Of a DNA stretch of 64,000 nt, positions 6,738 to 16,500 are shown piece after piece. Origin of the DNA: Erythrobacter sp. SG61-1L (GTDB lineage: Bacteria; Pseudomonadota; Alphaproteobacteria; Sphingomonadales; Sphingomonadaceae). The translations under genes and the position numbers were made by a program. The DNA lies in contig NZ_JXQC01000003.1 of assembly GCF_001305965.1 (NCBI RefSeq), positions 1,822,452-1,886,451 on the forward strand. Reading direction: 5' to 3'. The notes under the pieces were generated by a model. That model was not told where the DNA came from, searched no databases, and saw nothing but the letters and a program-made list of their open reading frames with translations. Each line of letters opens with the position of its first letter. Positions within the stretch are counted from its first letter, which is position 1.

Positions 6738-9059
6738 ATGCCAATCATTGAGATTGAAGGCGTAGGACGTGTTGAAGTTGACGACACGTTCCTATCGCTT
6801 CCCCCTGCCCAACAGGACGCTGTTGTGGCTGACATCATGGCCTCTGCCGGTCCCCGTCGCTCGCCTCAGCGCCCTCAGCCTCCGCAGGCCCCTCCCGCTG
6901 CCCCTGCCTCCCCCGTGGTGGACACAGGACAGGCAGCTATCGACAACGCAACGCCTCGCCCAGTCGTCTCCAATCCCCACTTTTCAGACGAGTGGCTGGC
7001 TCAACAAGAGGCAGCATATCAGCAGCAGCAAGCCGCCAGCGCCCGGCAGGGCCTCACCCCGGACGGCTACCCGCTGGACGAGACGCCCAACGCTGACCGC
7101 ACGTCTGCATTTGAGGCTGGCGTTCTAGGCTTTGCCGACGCCCTCACTTTCGGCTTTGGCGATGAAATAGACGCTGGGCTGGGGGCATTCATTCCCGGCG
7201 ATGGTCGCAAGACCGTGTGGGACGGCAATGGCTTTTCCGCCGCATACGACGCCAATGTTCGCTACAATCGAGACTTGTTGGCAGCAGCCCAGGACGAACA
7301 CCCGTGGGCCTATGGCGCTGGGGCAGTAGGCGGCAGTCTTGTCCCCATTACTGGCGCTGCCGGTGGGGCCGCAAAGGCCGCTGGCGCTCTGGGCAAGCTG
7401 AAGTCTGCCGCAAAGACTGGCGCGGTCTACGGCGCTGCATACGGTGCCGGTTCTGACGAAGGCAATCCGCTGGAACGGCTAGACGGTGCCGCCTATGGCG
7501 CTGCCACAGGTGCCGTGGGAGGCGTTGCGCTGCATGGTGCTGCGAAGGCCGGGAACGCTGCCCTCAGCCCCGTAGCTCGCAAATTGCTGCCCAAGCTGGC
7601 GGACGCCCAATTTGCTCGCGAGCAGGCTGCAAATCCCCACGTCCTTACAGATGCACAGGTTGCCGACGATCTGGACCGGATTGTGCAGACCATGATGGTG
7701 GACGGGGCCAAGCGGAAGCTCTCCAAGGGCCAGCATTCCACACTGCTGAATAGGGTCTCAGACTTGGAAGCTAGCTATCTCCCGGCAGACGAGATTAGCA
7801 CTCTGGACCTCCCCCCTTCCCTCAAGGCCAGCCTGAAGTCCGCAATGGCCCGCCGCCACCTGCTGTCCGACGCTGAGGTCCAGTCGCTACGCGATGGCAC
7901 CCCAGCCGGTGAAGCGGTAGCGGACGGGATCGAAAAGGCCCGTCGCCTTCGCGCCTATGTTTCCGAAACGTCCGGTAGCAGCAACGGCGTCACCAAAGCC
8001 CTCGCGGAAGCTCTCGGCTCTACGGCAGGCTGGAAGGCTGGCGGTCCGCTTGGTGGAGCTATCGGCGGACGGCTGGGCCGCGCGGCTGTCTCTCGCTCCG
8101 AAGGGCGAGCAGCACAGGACGCAATTGACCTTGCCGCCAATGCCAAACGCTTCGCCCAGTTGCCCGATGTCGCTACAGCGATGGAAGCAAAGGGACCGAC
8201 CGACACAGGCGGTCTCTCCCGCGCCATGGCTGAGGCTCTGGACGCCCCCTATCTGGCCAAGGCGAAAGCTGACCGCTTGGAGGCTGAAGGGCGCAAGGTC
8301 GCTATTCGCAACGCCCGCGACAATGTCACTCCCTCTGGTGGATGGCGAGGCCTGATTTACGAACGCACGGGCCTACGGCCAGCCGAGCAGGACGCTGGGG
8401 CACTAGCCGCCCTCAAGGATGGGGCTATCTCCCCTGCCCAGTTTGAGGCCTACCTTTCGGACCCTTCCAAGCTCACCGCTGGCAATGCAGGCAACGCCCT
8501 CATTGACCGGCTGGGGTCCTATGCCGAGAGCGGGAGATTCCCGCGAGACCCCAAGTGGAAGCCTCGCCCCCTGCTGCCTCGTGAAGCTGAGTTGCTCAAG
8601 GAACTGGACACGGTTGACCCTGAGCGCATGACCCTGTCCGATGGTGTCCCCATCCGGGATAGCGAGATTCCCGAGGGATACGTGGGCGAGTGGATCACTC
8701 CCGCGAACAGGAAGCGGTCAGAGGAAATCAGGGCAGAGCTTGAACGGCTCCGGTCGCCATCCTCGCAGGTCCGCAACCCTCTCGCCTACACGGCCACAGC
8801 GAACGCAAATCAGCAGCGTGTGACGGACGCCCTGTCTGCTGTTCGTTCCCGCGAGGGACTGGCGGACACTGACCGGGAGACCATTGCCACCGCTCTGGCG
8901 GCTATCGGCAACACGTCCAGCCGCGAGGAAGCCCAAGCCATCGCTACGGACGCCCTAGACCGGCTGGGGCCTGAGCAGCGAGACTATGCTCGGTCTCTGC
9001 TGTCTCCACTCGTGGCCCAAATCAGGCACCAAAGGCCCCTACGTCCTATAAGGCGCTAG
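6738..9059 (+). CDS. Large phage-like structural/internal virion protein
   Basis: A 773-aa protein. It opens MPIIEIEGVGRVEVDDTFLS, a short beta domain seen at the start of many phage virion-internal proteins. Next comes a proline/glutamine linker and then the segment GVLGFADALTFGFGDEIDAG and PWAYGAGAVGGSLVPITGAA. Gly/Ala-rich, weakly membranotropic stretches (about 215-290) follow, and then a long charged helical C-terminal half. This layout matches phage ejection or internal-core proteins. No catalytic motif was found. It is the largest gene of the element, and its presence without capsid, portal or terminase genes suggests a decayed prophage or phage-derived island. The ATG at 6738 was chosen because the conserved-looking N-terminus begins there. 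Confidence 0.55.
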   Translation: MPIIEIEGVGRVEVDDTFLSLPPAQQDAVVADIMASAGPRRSPQRPQPPQAPPAAPASPVVDTGQAAIDNATPRPVVSNPHFSDEWLAQQEAAYQQQQAASARQGLTPDGYPLDETPNADRTSAFEAGVLGFADALTFGFGDEIDAGLGAFIPGDGRKTVWDGNGFSAAYDANVRYNRDLLAAAQDEHPWAYGAGAVGGSLVPITGAAGGAAKAAGALGKLKSAAKTGAVYGAAYGAGSDEGNPLERLDGAAYGAATGAVGGVALHGAAKAGNAALSPVARKLLPKLADAQFAREQAANPHVLTDAQVADDLDRIVQTMMVDGAKRKLSKGQHSTLLNRVSDLEASYLPADEISTLDLPPSLKASLKSAMARRHLLSDAEVQSLRDGTPAGEAVADGIEKARRLRAYVSETSGSSNGVTKALAEALGSTAGWKAGGPLGGAIGGRLGRAAVSRSEGRAAQDAIDLAANAKRFAQLPDVATAMEAKGPTDTGGLSRAMAEALDAPYLAKAKADRLEAEGRKVAIRNARDNVTPSGGWRGLIYERTGLRPAEQDAGALAALKDGAISPAQFEAYLSDPSKLTAGNAGNALIDRLGSYAESGRFPRDPKWKPRPLLPREAELLKELDTVDPERMTLSDGVPIRDSEIPEGYVGEWITPANRKRSEEIRAELERLRSPSSQVRNPLAYTATANANQQRVTDALSAVRSREGLADTDRETIATALAAIGNTSSREEAQAIATDALDRLGPEQRDYARSLLSPLVAQIRHQRPLRPIRR

Positions 9060-9067
9060 GAGAGTCA

Positions 9068-9127
9068 CTGAGAGTCGAAACGTCTTTTGCTAGGCCCAGT
9101 GCCCGGCAGACCCCTATCGACTCTCAG
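9068..9127 (+). repeat. 10-bp perfect inverted repeat
   Basis: CTGAGAGTCG (9068-9077) is inverted as CGACTCTCAG (9118-9127) with 40 bases between. It lies between the large phage-like gene and the integrase-like fragment. It could be a recombination or transposon-end relic, or a weak transcriptional hairpin. No T-run follows. Confidence 0.45.
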
Positions 9128-9159
9128 CAGCCTCCTGAGGGCAAAATAGAGGCATATCA

Positions 9160-9291
9160 ATGACCTCCATCTACCCAGACCGAAAGAACGGCCAGCTCAC
9201 TGGACGCTATCGCGTTGAGGTCCAGCTTAACGGCCAGCGGAGGCGAGGGCGGGCGAATAGCCTTGCGGACCGCGTGACGCTGGACCGATAG
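9160..9291 (+). pseudogene. Truncated integrase-like N-terminal fragment (43 aa)
   Basis: ATG at 9160 opens a 43-codon frame starting MTSIYPDRKNGQLTGRYRVE and ending at TAG 9289-9291. A short strand-rich opening ending in a basic RRRGR stretch is typical of the arm-binding start of tyrosine integrases, and the frame stops abruptly where the rest would be expected. It is not a copy of the integrase at 290. It probably marks an older element fused into this one. The rest of 9292-9500 shows no coding signal. Confidence 0.4.
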
Positions 9292-9500
9292 GCGGGGGAC
9301 TTTTCGTCCTAGAATAGCGTTAGGACAGGATGGGGACGTGCAGATTGCTTTAAGCTCACTTAAGTTCACTAATAGGAGACAGAGAGGATAATCTTATAGG
9401 AGACTTAAAGTAGGGCCTGAGTGGAAAAGGAAAGACCCTTCCCAGTCATTGCTTGGGTCTCCCATTCCTGTCTCCCTTCAAGGGTCTCTCAGCAGTCTGT

Positions 9501-9989
9501 TCAGCCGAAATGCTGCCCTACGTTACCAATCGCCACCCCAAAGCCCTCAGCGATCCGCAGTGCCTCCCCGGTCAGCCTCAGGCGTGTGTCCACCCCCGGC
9601 TTTCCTGTCTGGGCAGCGTCACGGCCACGAAAGCCTCCCACACGGTCTAGCATTCCAGCCCGTTCCAAAGCCCCCAGCACCTTCAGGAACTGAGTGCGGC
9701 CCACCGTCTCCCCGGTGAAGCTCCCATTGGACAACGGACGGCTACGCCACCCCTCGCCCCACTCGGCCTCTTGTGCCGCAAGCAAACCGGCAAGCAGTGC
9801 CTCCACGGCCTTGCGCATGTTCGCGATGCTAGTGGGACGCTGGGGAGGCAGGGAGGGCAACACAATCGTATCCAGCACATGGGAGACGAGAGCCTGTGCC
9901 TCAGACGATACCGCCCGCCCATCCAGTCGCAAGACAGGCTGGCGGAGGCGTAGCGCCCGCGACACGTCCGAAAGGCTCAGGTCTCCCAT
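9501..9989 (-). CDS. Hypothetical, possible winged-helix protein
   Basis: A 162-aa protein beginning MGDLSLSDVSRALRLRQPVL. The second half (TGETVGRTQFLKVLGALERAGMLD, then a basic turn and a hydrophobic strand) has the helix-helix-wing pattern of a winged-helix DNA-binding domain. It resembles the N-terminal domain of island replication-type proteins and may be truncated at its C-terminus. ATG 9989 was chosen over a TTG at 10004. It lies 11 bases downstream of the preceding gene's stop, so the two are probably an operon. Confidence 0.5.
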   Translation of the reverse strand: MGDLSLSDVSRALRLRQPVLRLDGRAVSSEAQALVSHVLDTIVLPSLPPQRPTSIANMRKAVEALLAGLLAAQEAEWGEGWRSRPLSNGSFTGETVGRTQFLKVLGALERAGMLDRVGGFRGRDAAQTGKPGVDTRLRLTGEALRIAEGFGVAIGNVGQHFG

Positions 9990-10000
9990 TGCACTCACTC

Positions 10001-10261
10001 TCAAATATCCAGCATCGCACAGTCACCATGCGGCTCTGTGTTTTTCGCGTCGGCATAACGTGGCGCAACGCTGGCCAGTGCCGCAAGCAACTGTTCGCGG
10101 CTCACTGCCACCTGCTCCACCTTGCCCGCTTCATTCTGTTGGGAAAGCACAAGGCCGCCCTCGCCCATGTCGGCAACGCTCAGCAGCCCATAGCCTTCGG
10201 CTGCAATCTCAAAATCCAAATGAACCACAAGGCCCCCGTTATTTTCTGTATGGGGCACCAT
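10001..10261 (-). CDS. Small hypothetical protein
   Basis: An 86-aa acidic protein (start MVPHTENNGGLVVHLDFEIA) with a compact alpha/beta look and no recognised domain. ATG 10261 follows a G-rich GGGGCGGGG stretch that could serve as the ribosome site; an in-frame ATG at 10291 is the alternative. Upstream of the winged-helix-like gene on the same strand. Confidence 0.45.
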   Translation of the reverse strand: MVPHTENNGGLVVHLDFEIAAEGYGLLSVADMGEGGLVLSQQNEAGKVEQVAVSREQLLAALASVAPRYADAKNTEPHGDCAMLDI

Positions 10262-10986
10262 TGCCCCGCCCCATTGATGACACAGAGCCAAGACCCTGTG
10301 AATCCATATAATCTATGATTTTCAATTATTTAGTCCACGATTTGGGACATTCACACGCCTGAGAACGAAGGATTTAAGCATGACAGAAGCAAGCTATGAG
10401 TGACATCAAAGCAAAGGTGCGACTCGGAAAAATATGGAGGACTGAGCAGAAGAGTATCGCGTCCACCTCTGAGCAATTCTCGATTCGATTGATTCAAAGC
10501 CCTGAAAAATAAAACTTCACAACAAAGTTTTTGCCCGGATTCATTTTGAGTCTTGCGCTGCACACCGACCGAGCTTTGACCATGCGTCGCGCCGTGTTGC
10601 TCACCTAAATCACCGAGTCTTGACGGTGTAATATATGGTGAATCCAGAATTTAGGGTCTTGCGCCGGATTCCCGGTAAACGCACTATGCCTAGGAGTTGA
10701 GAGAAACGGCGGCCCCAAAGGCCTCCGGGACCTTCAACTGGGGACAGGCGGGGGAAAAGTATTTCTCTGCGTAGCCCCGAGTGCCGCTATATTGGCGGTA
10801 GGCGATCCGCGCGGGCATCCACCCCTGTGCGGAGGAACGGTGAGCGCGACGGCCTGAGAACCCCGCCCCCCTTCCAAAAGGGAGTGTGCACCGCTCACCG
10901 TTCCATGCCGCCATAGTGCCTCAGCAGCGTCGAGCCTGCAATGGCATAGGTTACGAAAATCGTCACAGTGCACAGGTGCCGATCCA
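10262..10986. other. 725-bp non-coding stretch in element
   Basis: No convincing gene was seen. Bases ~10300-10640 are AT-rich for this window and carry no recognisable RNA. The right half holds the strong inverted repeat listed separately. A 74-aa minus-strand frame (10690-10914) overlaps that repeat and has only a weak ribosome site, so it is not called. Confidence 0.4.
10834..10904 (+). repeat. Large hairpin with 13-bp perfect arms
   Basis: GGAACGGTGAGCG (10834-10846) is exactly inverted as CGCTCACCGTTCC (10892-10904). The 45-base interior can itself form a small stem (CCCTTCC..AAAAGGG around 10869-10882). The structure is not followed by a T-run. Candidate functions are a recombination site for the neighbouring serine recombinase, a single-strand origin or a structured RNA. 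Confidence 0.6.
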
Positions 10987-11667
10987 CTAGTTGGCAGACA
11001 GCCGTGCCAATAGGTTTCTCACAGAGCTAGGGTGCCACTTGCCCCCGCGAGGCGTCACGATCCCCCGCACGTTCAATTCGCTGGCGATAGCCTGAAGCGA
11101 CGTTGCCCCGGTGGCCTGAATATCGGCAATCACAGGCGCAAGGTCCGTCGCCCGCTCGGCAGCGCCAGCCTTCACCGCTTCAATTGCGGCAACATTGCCC
11201 TTGGCGGCTCTCCGAAGCGCAGCGGCACCGTTGGGATTGCCCAGTCGCGTCCCCCGCGCCTTGGCGGCTGCAAGCGCCTCAATGGTGCGGCGGGATATGG
11301 CCTTGCGCTCAGCCTGTGCGACCGCTGCCATGATATGCACCGTTAGTTCGTTCGCCTCCGGCATGTCAGCAGCAAGGAAGCGCCCGCCGCTGTCCTGAAG
11401 GGCGGACAGGAACGCAACGCTACGCGAGAGACGGTCCAGTTTCGCCACCACAAGGGTTGCGCCTGTCACCTTGGCCCTGTGCATCGCTGCCTGAAGTTGG
11501 GGCCGGTCGCTACGCTTGCCGCTCTCAACCTCTGTGAACTCTGCCACGATCTGCCAGCCTCGCGAACTGCACAGGCTGGACACTGCCTCGCGCTGGGCTT
11601 CAAGCCCCAGCCCTGAGCGCCCCTGCCCCTCAGTTGAAACGCGATAATAGGCGACAACCCTGCACAT
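10987..11667 (-). CDS. Serine recombinase (resolvase/invertase type)
   Basis: A 226-aa protein with the resolvase catalytic domain first. The nucleophile Ser is in AYYRVSTEGQGRSGLGLEAQ (Ser11), followed by FTEVESGKRSDRPQLQ, VVAKLDRLSRSVAFL and the long E-helix MAAVAQAERKAISRRTIEAL. A short C-terminal DNA-binding region contains LQAIASELNVRGIVTPRGGKW and SVRNLLARL, a helix-turn-helix of the Hin/Tn3 kind. The ATG at 11667 was chosen because MCRVVAYYRVS is the usual start; the frame extends further upstream without homology. Complete by length. It may invert or resolve a local DNA segment, with the hairpin at 10834 as a possible target. Confidence 0.92.
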   Translation of the reverse strand: MCRVVAYYRVSTEGQGRSGLGLEAQREAVSSLCSSRGWQIVAEFTEVESGKRSDRPQLQAAMHRAKVTGATLVVAKLDRLSRSVAFLSALQDSGGRFLAADMPEANELTVHIMAAVAQAERKAISRRTIEALAAAKARGTRLGNPNGAAALRRAAKGNVAAIEAVKAGAAERATDLAPVIADIQATGATSLQAIASELNVRGIVTPRGGKWHPSSVRNLLARLSAN

Positions 11668-12067
11668 GCTCTGCCTCATACACAACTGCGTAACGTCCGT
11701 TAGTCCGATTTGTATGGAGTGGCAAGCGCAATGTTCAGGCCACCAATCTCCCCACCGTTCGCGCCCAACCGCTCGCCCAGCGCGGACATATGGGAGACAG
11801 CGCCGCACGGTAGATCGTAGCCGGGAAGCGTGACGCGGAACGGGAGAGAGTGGGACGGAAGCGGAGGGCAAAGGCGATTGTCTCGCGAGCGGGTCCCCTT
11901 TCCGGGTTCGGAGGGTTCCCCCGACGCTTGCGAGCATTCGGTTTTCAAAAGGCAGCTAAAGCGGCGGGTTGTTAGTTGTTGTTTGACAGCCGAGGTTCGC
12001 GCCCACCGTGGAAATCTAAAATTGGTAATATTGGGAAGACAAATGCGCCATGGTATAGTCCGGCAAC
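11668..12067. other. 400-bp intergenic stretch
   Basis: This lies between the divergent serine recombinase and the Mrr-like nuclease and should hold both promoters. An 82-codon minus-strand frame (11700-11948) has no recognisable domain and was not called. The last 80 bases are AT-richer (AATATTGGGAAGAC), consistent with the nuclease gene's promoter. Confidence 0.4.
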
Positions 12068-12940
12068 ATGTCTAAGATTGACAGGCCGGGAAAGAAACTT
12101 GAACGCCTCATCGCGTCCCTTGAGCGCGTATTAGACACAAGCGGCGCAAAGATCGAGGCACCTAGCCGCCGCCTTATTGATCGCGACACGGGGAGGCCCC
12201 GCGAACATGACGTCCTAATTATTTGGGATCATGGCCACCATCAAATGGTAACCGCGATTGAATGCCGCGACCGCTCTCGTCCAGTTGGCGTTCCAGATGT
12301 AGAGGCATTTGCTCACAAATGCGACCGGACTGGCGCCAATGGCAAAGTAATTGCTTCATCGACAGGTTTCCGCAACACTGCTCGTCGCAAAGCAGATGCC
12401 TTGGGCATTCAGTGCATGGACCTCACCGAAGTAGATAGGTTTGACTGGCTCCTCCCTCCGGCACTTGAGCATTTTGTAAGAAAATTTGGCCCAGTAAGTA
12501 TCCAAATTCATTTCTTTCCAGAGGTGCCGCCTGAGGCAGGAAATATATTGGTCGACAGCGCAGGAAACGAAATTTCTAAGGAGGAATTCCTTAAATCTGC
12601 CCTTTCCAGTATCCCCTACTCTGAAAACCCCGAGGCCATCGTCGACAAGACAATTCCCGTCAAGGTCAAAGCAGAATTTTCTGGCTGGAAGATGCGGGAC
12701 AAAGAGGGAAGGCACTGGGATTTCGACTTTATCGAGATTGCGACCAGCTATGTTACGAAGAAAACGGTTACCCCATTCACACTGCATAAGTACAGTGGCG
12801 GAGGAAAAGATTACGACATTGCCAGCGGGGAATTTCCTCCCACTACATTGCCCGGCCATATTGTGGCCATGCGGAACGAAGACCACTCCATCTCGTTCCA
12901 TATTGTCCCCGACAAGGTAAATCAGCCCGGCAAGAAATAG
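12068..12940 (+). CDS. Mrr-like restriction endonuclease
   Basis: A 290-aa protein. The N-terminal 110 residues match the Mrr-type PD-(D/E)xK fold: EHDVLIIWD (Asp48), TAIECRDRSRPVGV (Glu65-Cys-Arg67) and the later KVIASSTGFRNTARRKADALGI strand-helix. In most relatives the third residue is Lys (ECK); here it is Arg, which may weaken or alter cleavage. The C-terminal 170 residues are an unrecognised beta-rich domain, perhaps for target recognition. AT-richer than the chromosome. As the last gene before the right border, it probably acts in element defence against foreign DNA. Confidence 0.7.
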   Translation: MSKIDRPGKKLERLIASLERVLDTSGAKIEAPSRRLIDRDTGRPREHDVLIIWDHGHHQMVTAIECRDRSRPVGVPDVEAFAHKCDRTGANGKVIASSTGFRNTARRKADALGIQCMDLTEVDRFDWLLPPALEHFVRKFGPVSIQIHFFPEVPPEAGNILVDSAGNEISKEEFLKSALSSIPYSENPEAIVDKTIPVKVKAEFSGWKMRDKEGRHWDFDFIEIATSYVTKKTVTPFTLHKYSGGGKDYDIASGEFPPTTLPGHIVAMRNEDHSISFHIVPDKVNQPGKK

Positions 12941-13088
12941 GCAGCCCCAGCAGCCGCGCAACCCTCGCTTGGACAGTCTGGCACGCCGTTTCCGCGCGGC
13001 AAGCTTCAAGGCTATCCAAGGCTCACCCCACCTCTGCCACAATTCGAGTCCCTGTTTAGGACTCACATCGCTATCACGGGTTGCGTAA

Positions 13089-13110
13089 GGTACAAAAACA
13101 GGTACAAAAC
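13089..13110 (+). repeat. Right GGTACAAA arm pair
   Basis: GGTACAAA at 13089-13096 and GGTACAAAAC at 13101-13110 repeat the pair at 234-256 in the same orientation, about 65-80 bases inside the right border. The symmetry with the left end supports binding sites for the recombination proteins. Confidence 0.6.
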
Positions 13111-13171
13111 AGAGCTGAAGCGCAAGGGATAAACCGCAGAAACCCTAGAGTTTTAGGCCTTCTGAGGCCAA

Positions 13172-13189
13172 TCCTCTTCTGGCACCATT
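13172..13189 (+). other. attR core (imperfect tRNA 3' copy)
   Basis: TCCTCTTCTGG-CACCATT repeats the tRNA-Leu 3' end (152-170) with a single G missing. With the arm repeats this defines an element of about 13.0 kb. The missing base means the copy is diverged, or that crossover lay within the 11-bp left block. Confidence 0.7.
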
Positions 13190-13307
13190 TACCTATCCCA
13201 AGGTATCCCCAATGTATCGACGAGGTGGCAGGAAACTGCCACTTGTCGTGCCAGTTTGCCGCTGGGCACGCGCACTTGTCTCCCCGTAATTCGCCTAATT
13301 TGGGGGT

Positions 13308-13411
13308 ATCATTGGGGGCAAGGAGAAGCGGCTGGCGCGGGGTGCCTGTCCTGAAGCCAGCTTAGCCGAAGCGCGCAAGTGCCCCGATGCCGCCTGCGCC
13401 ATGATCGAACA
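13308..13411 (+). repeat. Direct repeat A flanking R-M module
   Basis: Bases 13308-13370 match 17979-18041 at 60 of 63 positions. A further 23 bases (13389-13411) match 18047-18069 exactly, with a 13-base length difference between blocks. The rest of the 640-base stretch 12941-13580 holds the element border and a hairpin (GTGGCA/TGCCAC near 13225-13242) but no gene. Confidence 0.85.
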
Positions 13412-13580
13412 AGCGCGCAGGCGCTTGGCAAGCATGGAAAGTGACGCACGAAAAGCTCACATGCCCATAGCCCTCCAGCCGCTTCAAACAGGGCAAATCC
13501 CCTAATGATCCAGGAAAATCTTGGCGCTGGCCGTTAGCCGGTCTAGCCTTGCGCGCACCGATTGGGGGACAGTTTCATCA

Positions 13581-16500
13581 ATGGACATCGCGGGCTATCT
13601 TTCTGAAATCCGGGCGCTCTATGCCAGCGGACAGTCAACCGAGCATAGCTTCCGGCCCGCTTTGGCTCGGCTGTTCGCATCGATCGATCCCGCGCTGACC
13701 GTCATCAATGAACCCAAGCATCTGACCGACGTTGGCGCGCCCGATTTCGTGTTCAATCGCGGGGATGTTGCCATTGGCTGGTGCGAGGCAAAGGACTTGG
13801 GCAAAGATGTCCGCAAGTTCGCCTCAACAGACTACAGCAAGGCGCAGAAGGAACGCTACAAGAAGGGCCTGCCCAACCTCATCTACACCAACGGGCTGGA
13901 TTTCGAGTTTATCCGCGAGAGCGAAGTGCTGGACTTTGTCAGTATCGCAGAACTGGCACCCGGCCTGCCCGCGCGCACTGACAGTTTCGCCATACTCGAA
14001 AACCGGCTGCGCGATTTCGCCACCACCACCCCGCTGAGCATCACATCGTCCAAGCGGCTGGCGGAAATGATGGCGGGCAAGGCCGCCATCATCAAGGACA
14101 TCATGGGCCGCGCTCTGGTGGCGGACTTCAAGGCGCAAGAGGCAGGCAAAGGCATCACGGACCTCGTCGGCCAGTATGAGGCATTCAAGGCGAACTTGAT
14201 CCACGACATCACGGTCGAGGAATTTGCCGACATCTATGCCGAAACCATTGCCTACGGCCTGTTTGCGGCCCGGCTGCACGATGAATCGCCTGCCACCTTC
14301 ACCCGTTCCGAAGCGCTGGACCTGCTGCCCAAGTCCAATCCATTCCTGCGCGAATTGTTCATCTACATTGCGGGGCCGAATCTGGACGACCGCCTGCGCC
14401 GGGTGATCGATGAATTGTGCAACGTGTTCTGCGCCACAGACATGGCGAAGGTGCTGCGCAATTTCGGGAAAGTATCCGCTAAACAGGATCCCTTCCTGCA
14501 CTTCTACGAAGTGTTTCTGGCCGAATATAACCCGTCAAAGCGCAAGGCGCGGGGTGTTTGGTATACGCCCGAGCCGGTGGTGAATTTCATCGTCCGTGCG
14601 GTGGACGATGTGCTGAAAGGTGAATTCGGGCTGGCGGACGGGCTGGCCGATACCAGCCGCATCACTATCGATTGGGATACCGGCCAGCACGGCAAGGATG
14701 GCAAGCCCGCCACGATCAGGAAATCGGTCCACCGGGTGCAGATTCTCGATCCCGCCACCGGCACCGGCACCTTCCTGGCCGAAGTGGTGAAGCTGGTGGC
14801 AGAACGCGTGAAAGGCGTCGCCCCCGGCCAATGGTCGAATTATGTCGAACAGGAATTGATCCCCCGCATCCACGGCTTCGAACTGCTGATGGCCAGCTAT
14901 GCCATGTGCCACATGAAGCTGGACATGATCCTGACCGGGCTTGGCTATAAGCCATCGGCCAACCCGCCCCGCCTTGGCGTCTACCTCACCAATTCGCTGG
15001 AGGAAGGCGAGCGGGTGGACCAAACCCTGTTCGGCCTTTCCCGCGCCATTGCCGAGGAAGCCAAGGCCGCCAGCGACATCAAGCGGCAGACCCCCATCAT
15101 GGTGGTGATCGGCAACCCGCCCTATTCGGGCGAGAGCGAGAACAAAGGCCCTTGGATCATGGGCCTGATGGATGCCTACAAAAAAGAACCCGGCGGCCAG
15201 CAAAAACTGCAGGAACGCAATCCCAAATGGATCAATGATGATTACGTGAAGTTCATCCGCTTCGCCGAACACATGATCGAGAAGACCGGCGAAGGTGTGC
15301 TGGGGTTCATCACCAATCACGGCTATCTGGATAATCCCACGTTCCGGGGCATGCGCTGGCATTTGATGCGGAGCTTTGACCGGATTTACGTGATCGACCT
15401 TCACGGCAATTCGAAGAAGAAAGAGGTCAGCCCTGACGGTTCGCCCGACAAGAACGTGTTCGACATCATGCAGGGTGTGGCCATCATCGTAGCAGTAAAA
15501 CACAAGCATGAAGGCAAGGCGTCAAAACCGCTGGCGGAAGTCCGCCACGGTGAACTGTGGGGAAGCCGCGAGGCGAAGAGCAATGCGCTTTGGGAAAGCC
15601 CGCTGAAAGGGCTGGCCCACACCGTATTGCCACACAAGGCCCCGCAATATCCCTTTTTGGCACGCGATTATGATGTGGAAGAGGAATATTCCAAGGGCTT
15701 TTCCGTGGCGGAGCTGATGCCCGTCAACTCTGTGGGTATCGTCACCGCACGAGATGAACTTACAATCGACATGAACCGGGATGCTCTTTGGCAGAGGGTG
15801 CTGGATTTTTCGGAGACAGACAGTGAAACTCTGCGCGCCCGTTATGATCTCGGCAAAGATGTTCGTGATTGGACGGTCAGCGGCGCGAAAGCCGATGTGG
15901 CAGCAAATTTGTCCCAATCCCGCCTGGTGCCCATCGCTTATCGCCCGTTCGATATCCGCTGGACATTCTACACCGGAAAATCGCGCGGTTTTCAGTGCTA
16001 TCCTCGAAACGAGGTTATGCGCCATTTGATGAGCGGTGCCAATCTGGCATGCAATTACACCCGCACGGTTGAGGGAGATCGAAAGTTTGCGGATTTCTTC
16101 GCTTGCGTCTTCCCCATTACCCATCACACGCTGAGCATCAAAGAGGTCAACGCGTTAGCCCCCCTCTACCTCTACCCCGACGAAGGCACCCTAGACCAAT
16201 CCATCCGGGTCAACTTCGAACCCAATCTCTACGCCCGCATCCGCGAAGTGGCCGGTCTCTCCGGCCCGTCCACCACGCCCGATGGCAGCGATGCCTTTCG
16301 CCGCGCCACGGGCGATGCCCGGCCCGATGAAGTGAAGGTGTTCGATTACATCTATGGCGTGCTGCATTGCCCGGCCTATCGCGCGACCTATGCCGAATTC
16401 CTGAAAATCGACTTTCCGCGCATTCCCTTCCCGCCCTCCCCCGAAGTGTTCAGGGCTGTGAGCGAGAAAGGCGAGCAATTGCGCCGCCTGCATCTGATGG

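Noticed and set aside
10690-10914. 74-codon minus-strand frame
   Set aside because: It overlaps the 13-bp-arm hairpin, has a weak ribosome site, and shows no recognisable sequence.
11700-11948. 82-codon minus-strand frame
   Set aside because: No start signal or family; lies in the divergent promoter region.
12356-13066. 236-codon minus-strand open frame
   Set aside because: Overlaps the Mrr-like gene, which has clear motifs; no recognisable protein features.
13081-13365. 94-codon plus-strand frame across the right border
   Set aside because: It runs through the arm repeats, the attR copy and the direct repeat, so it is a by-product of non-coding sequence.
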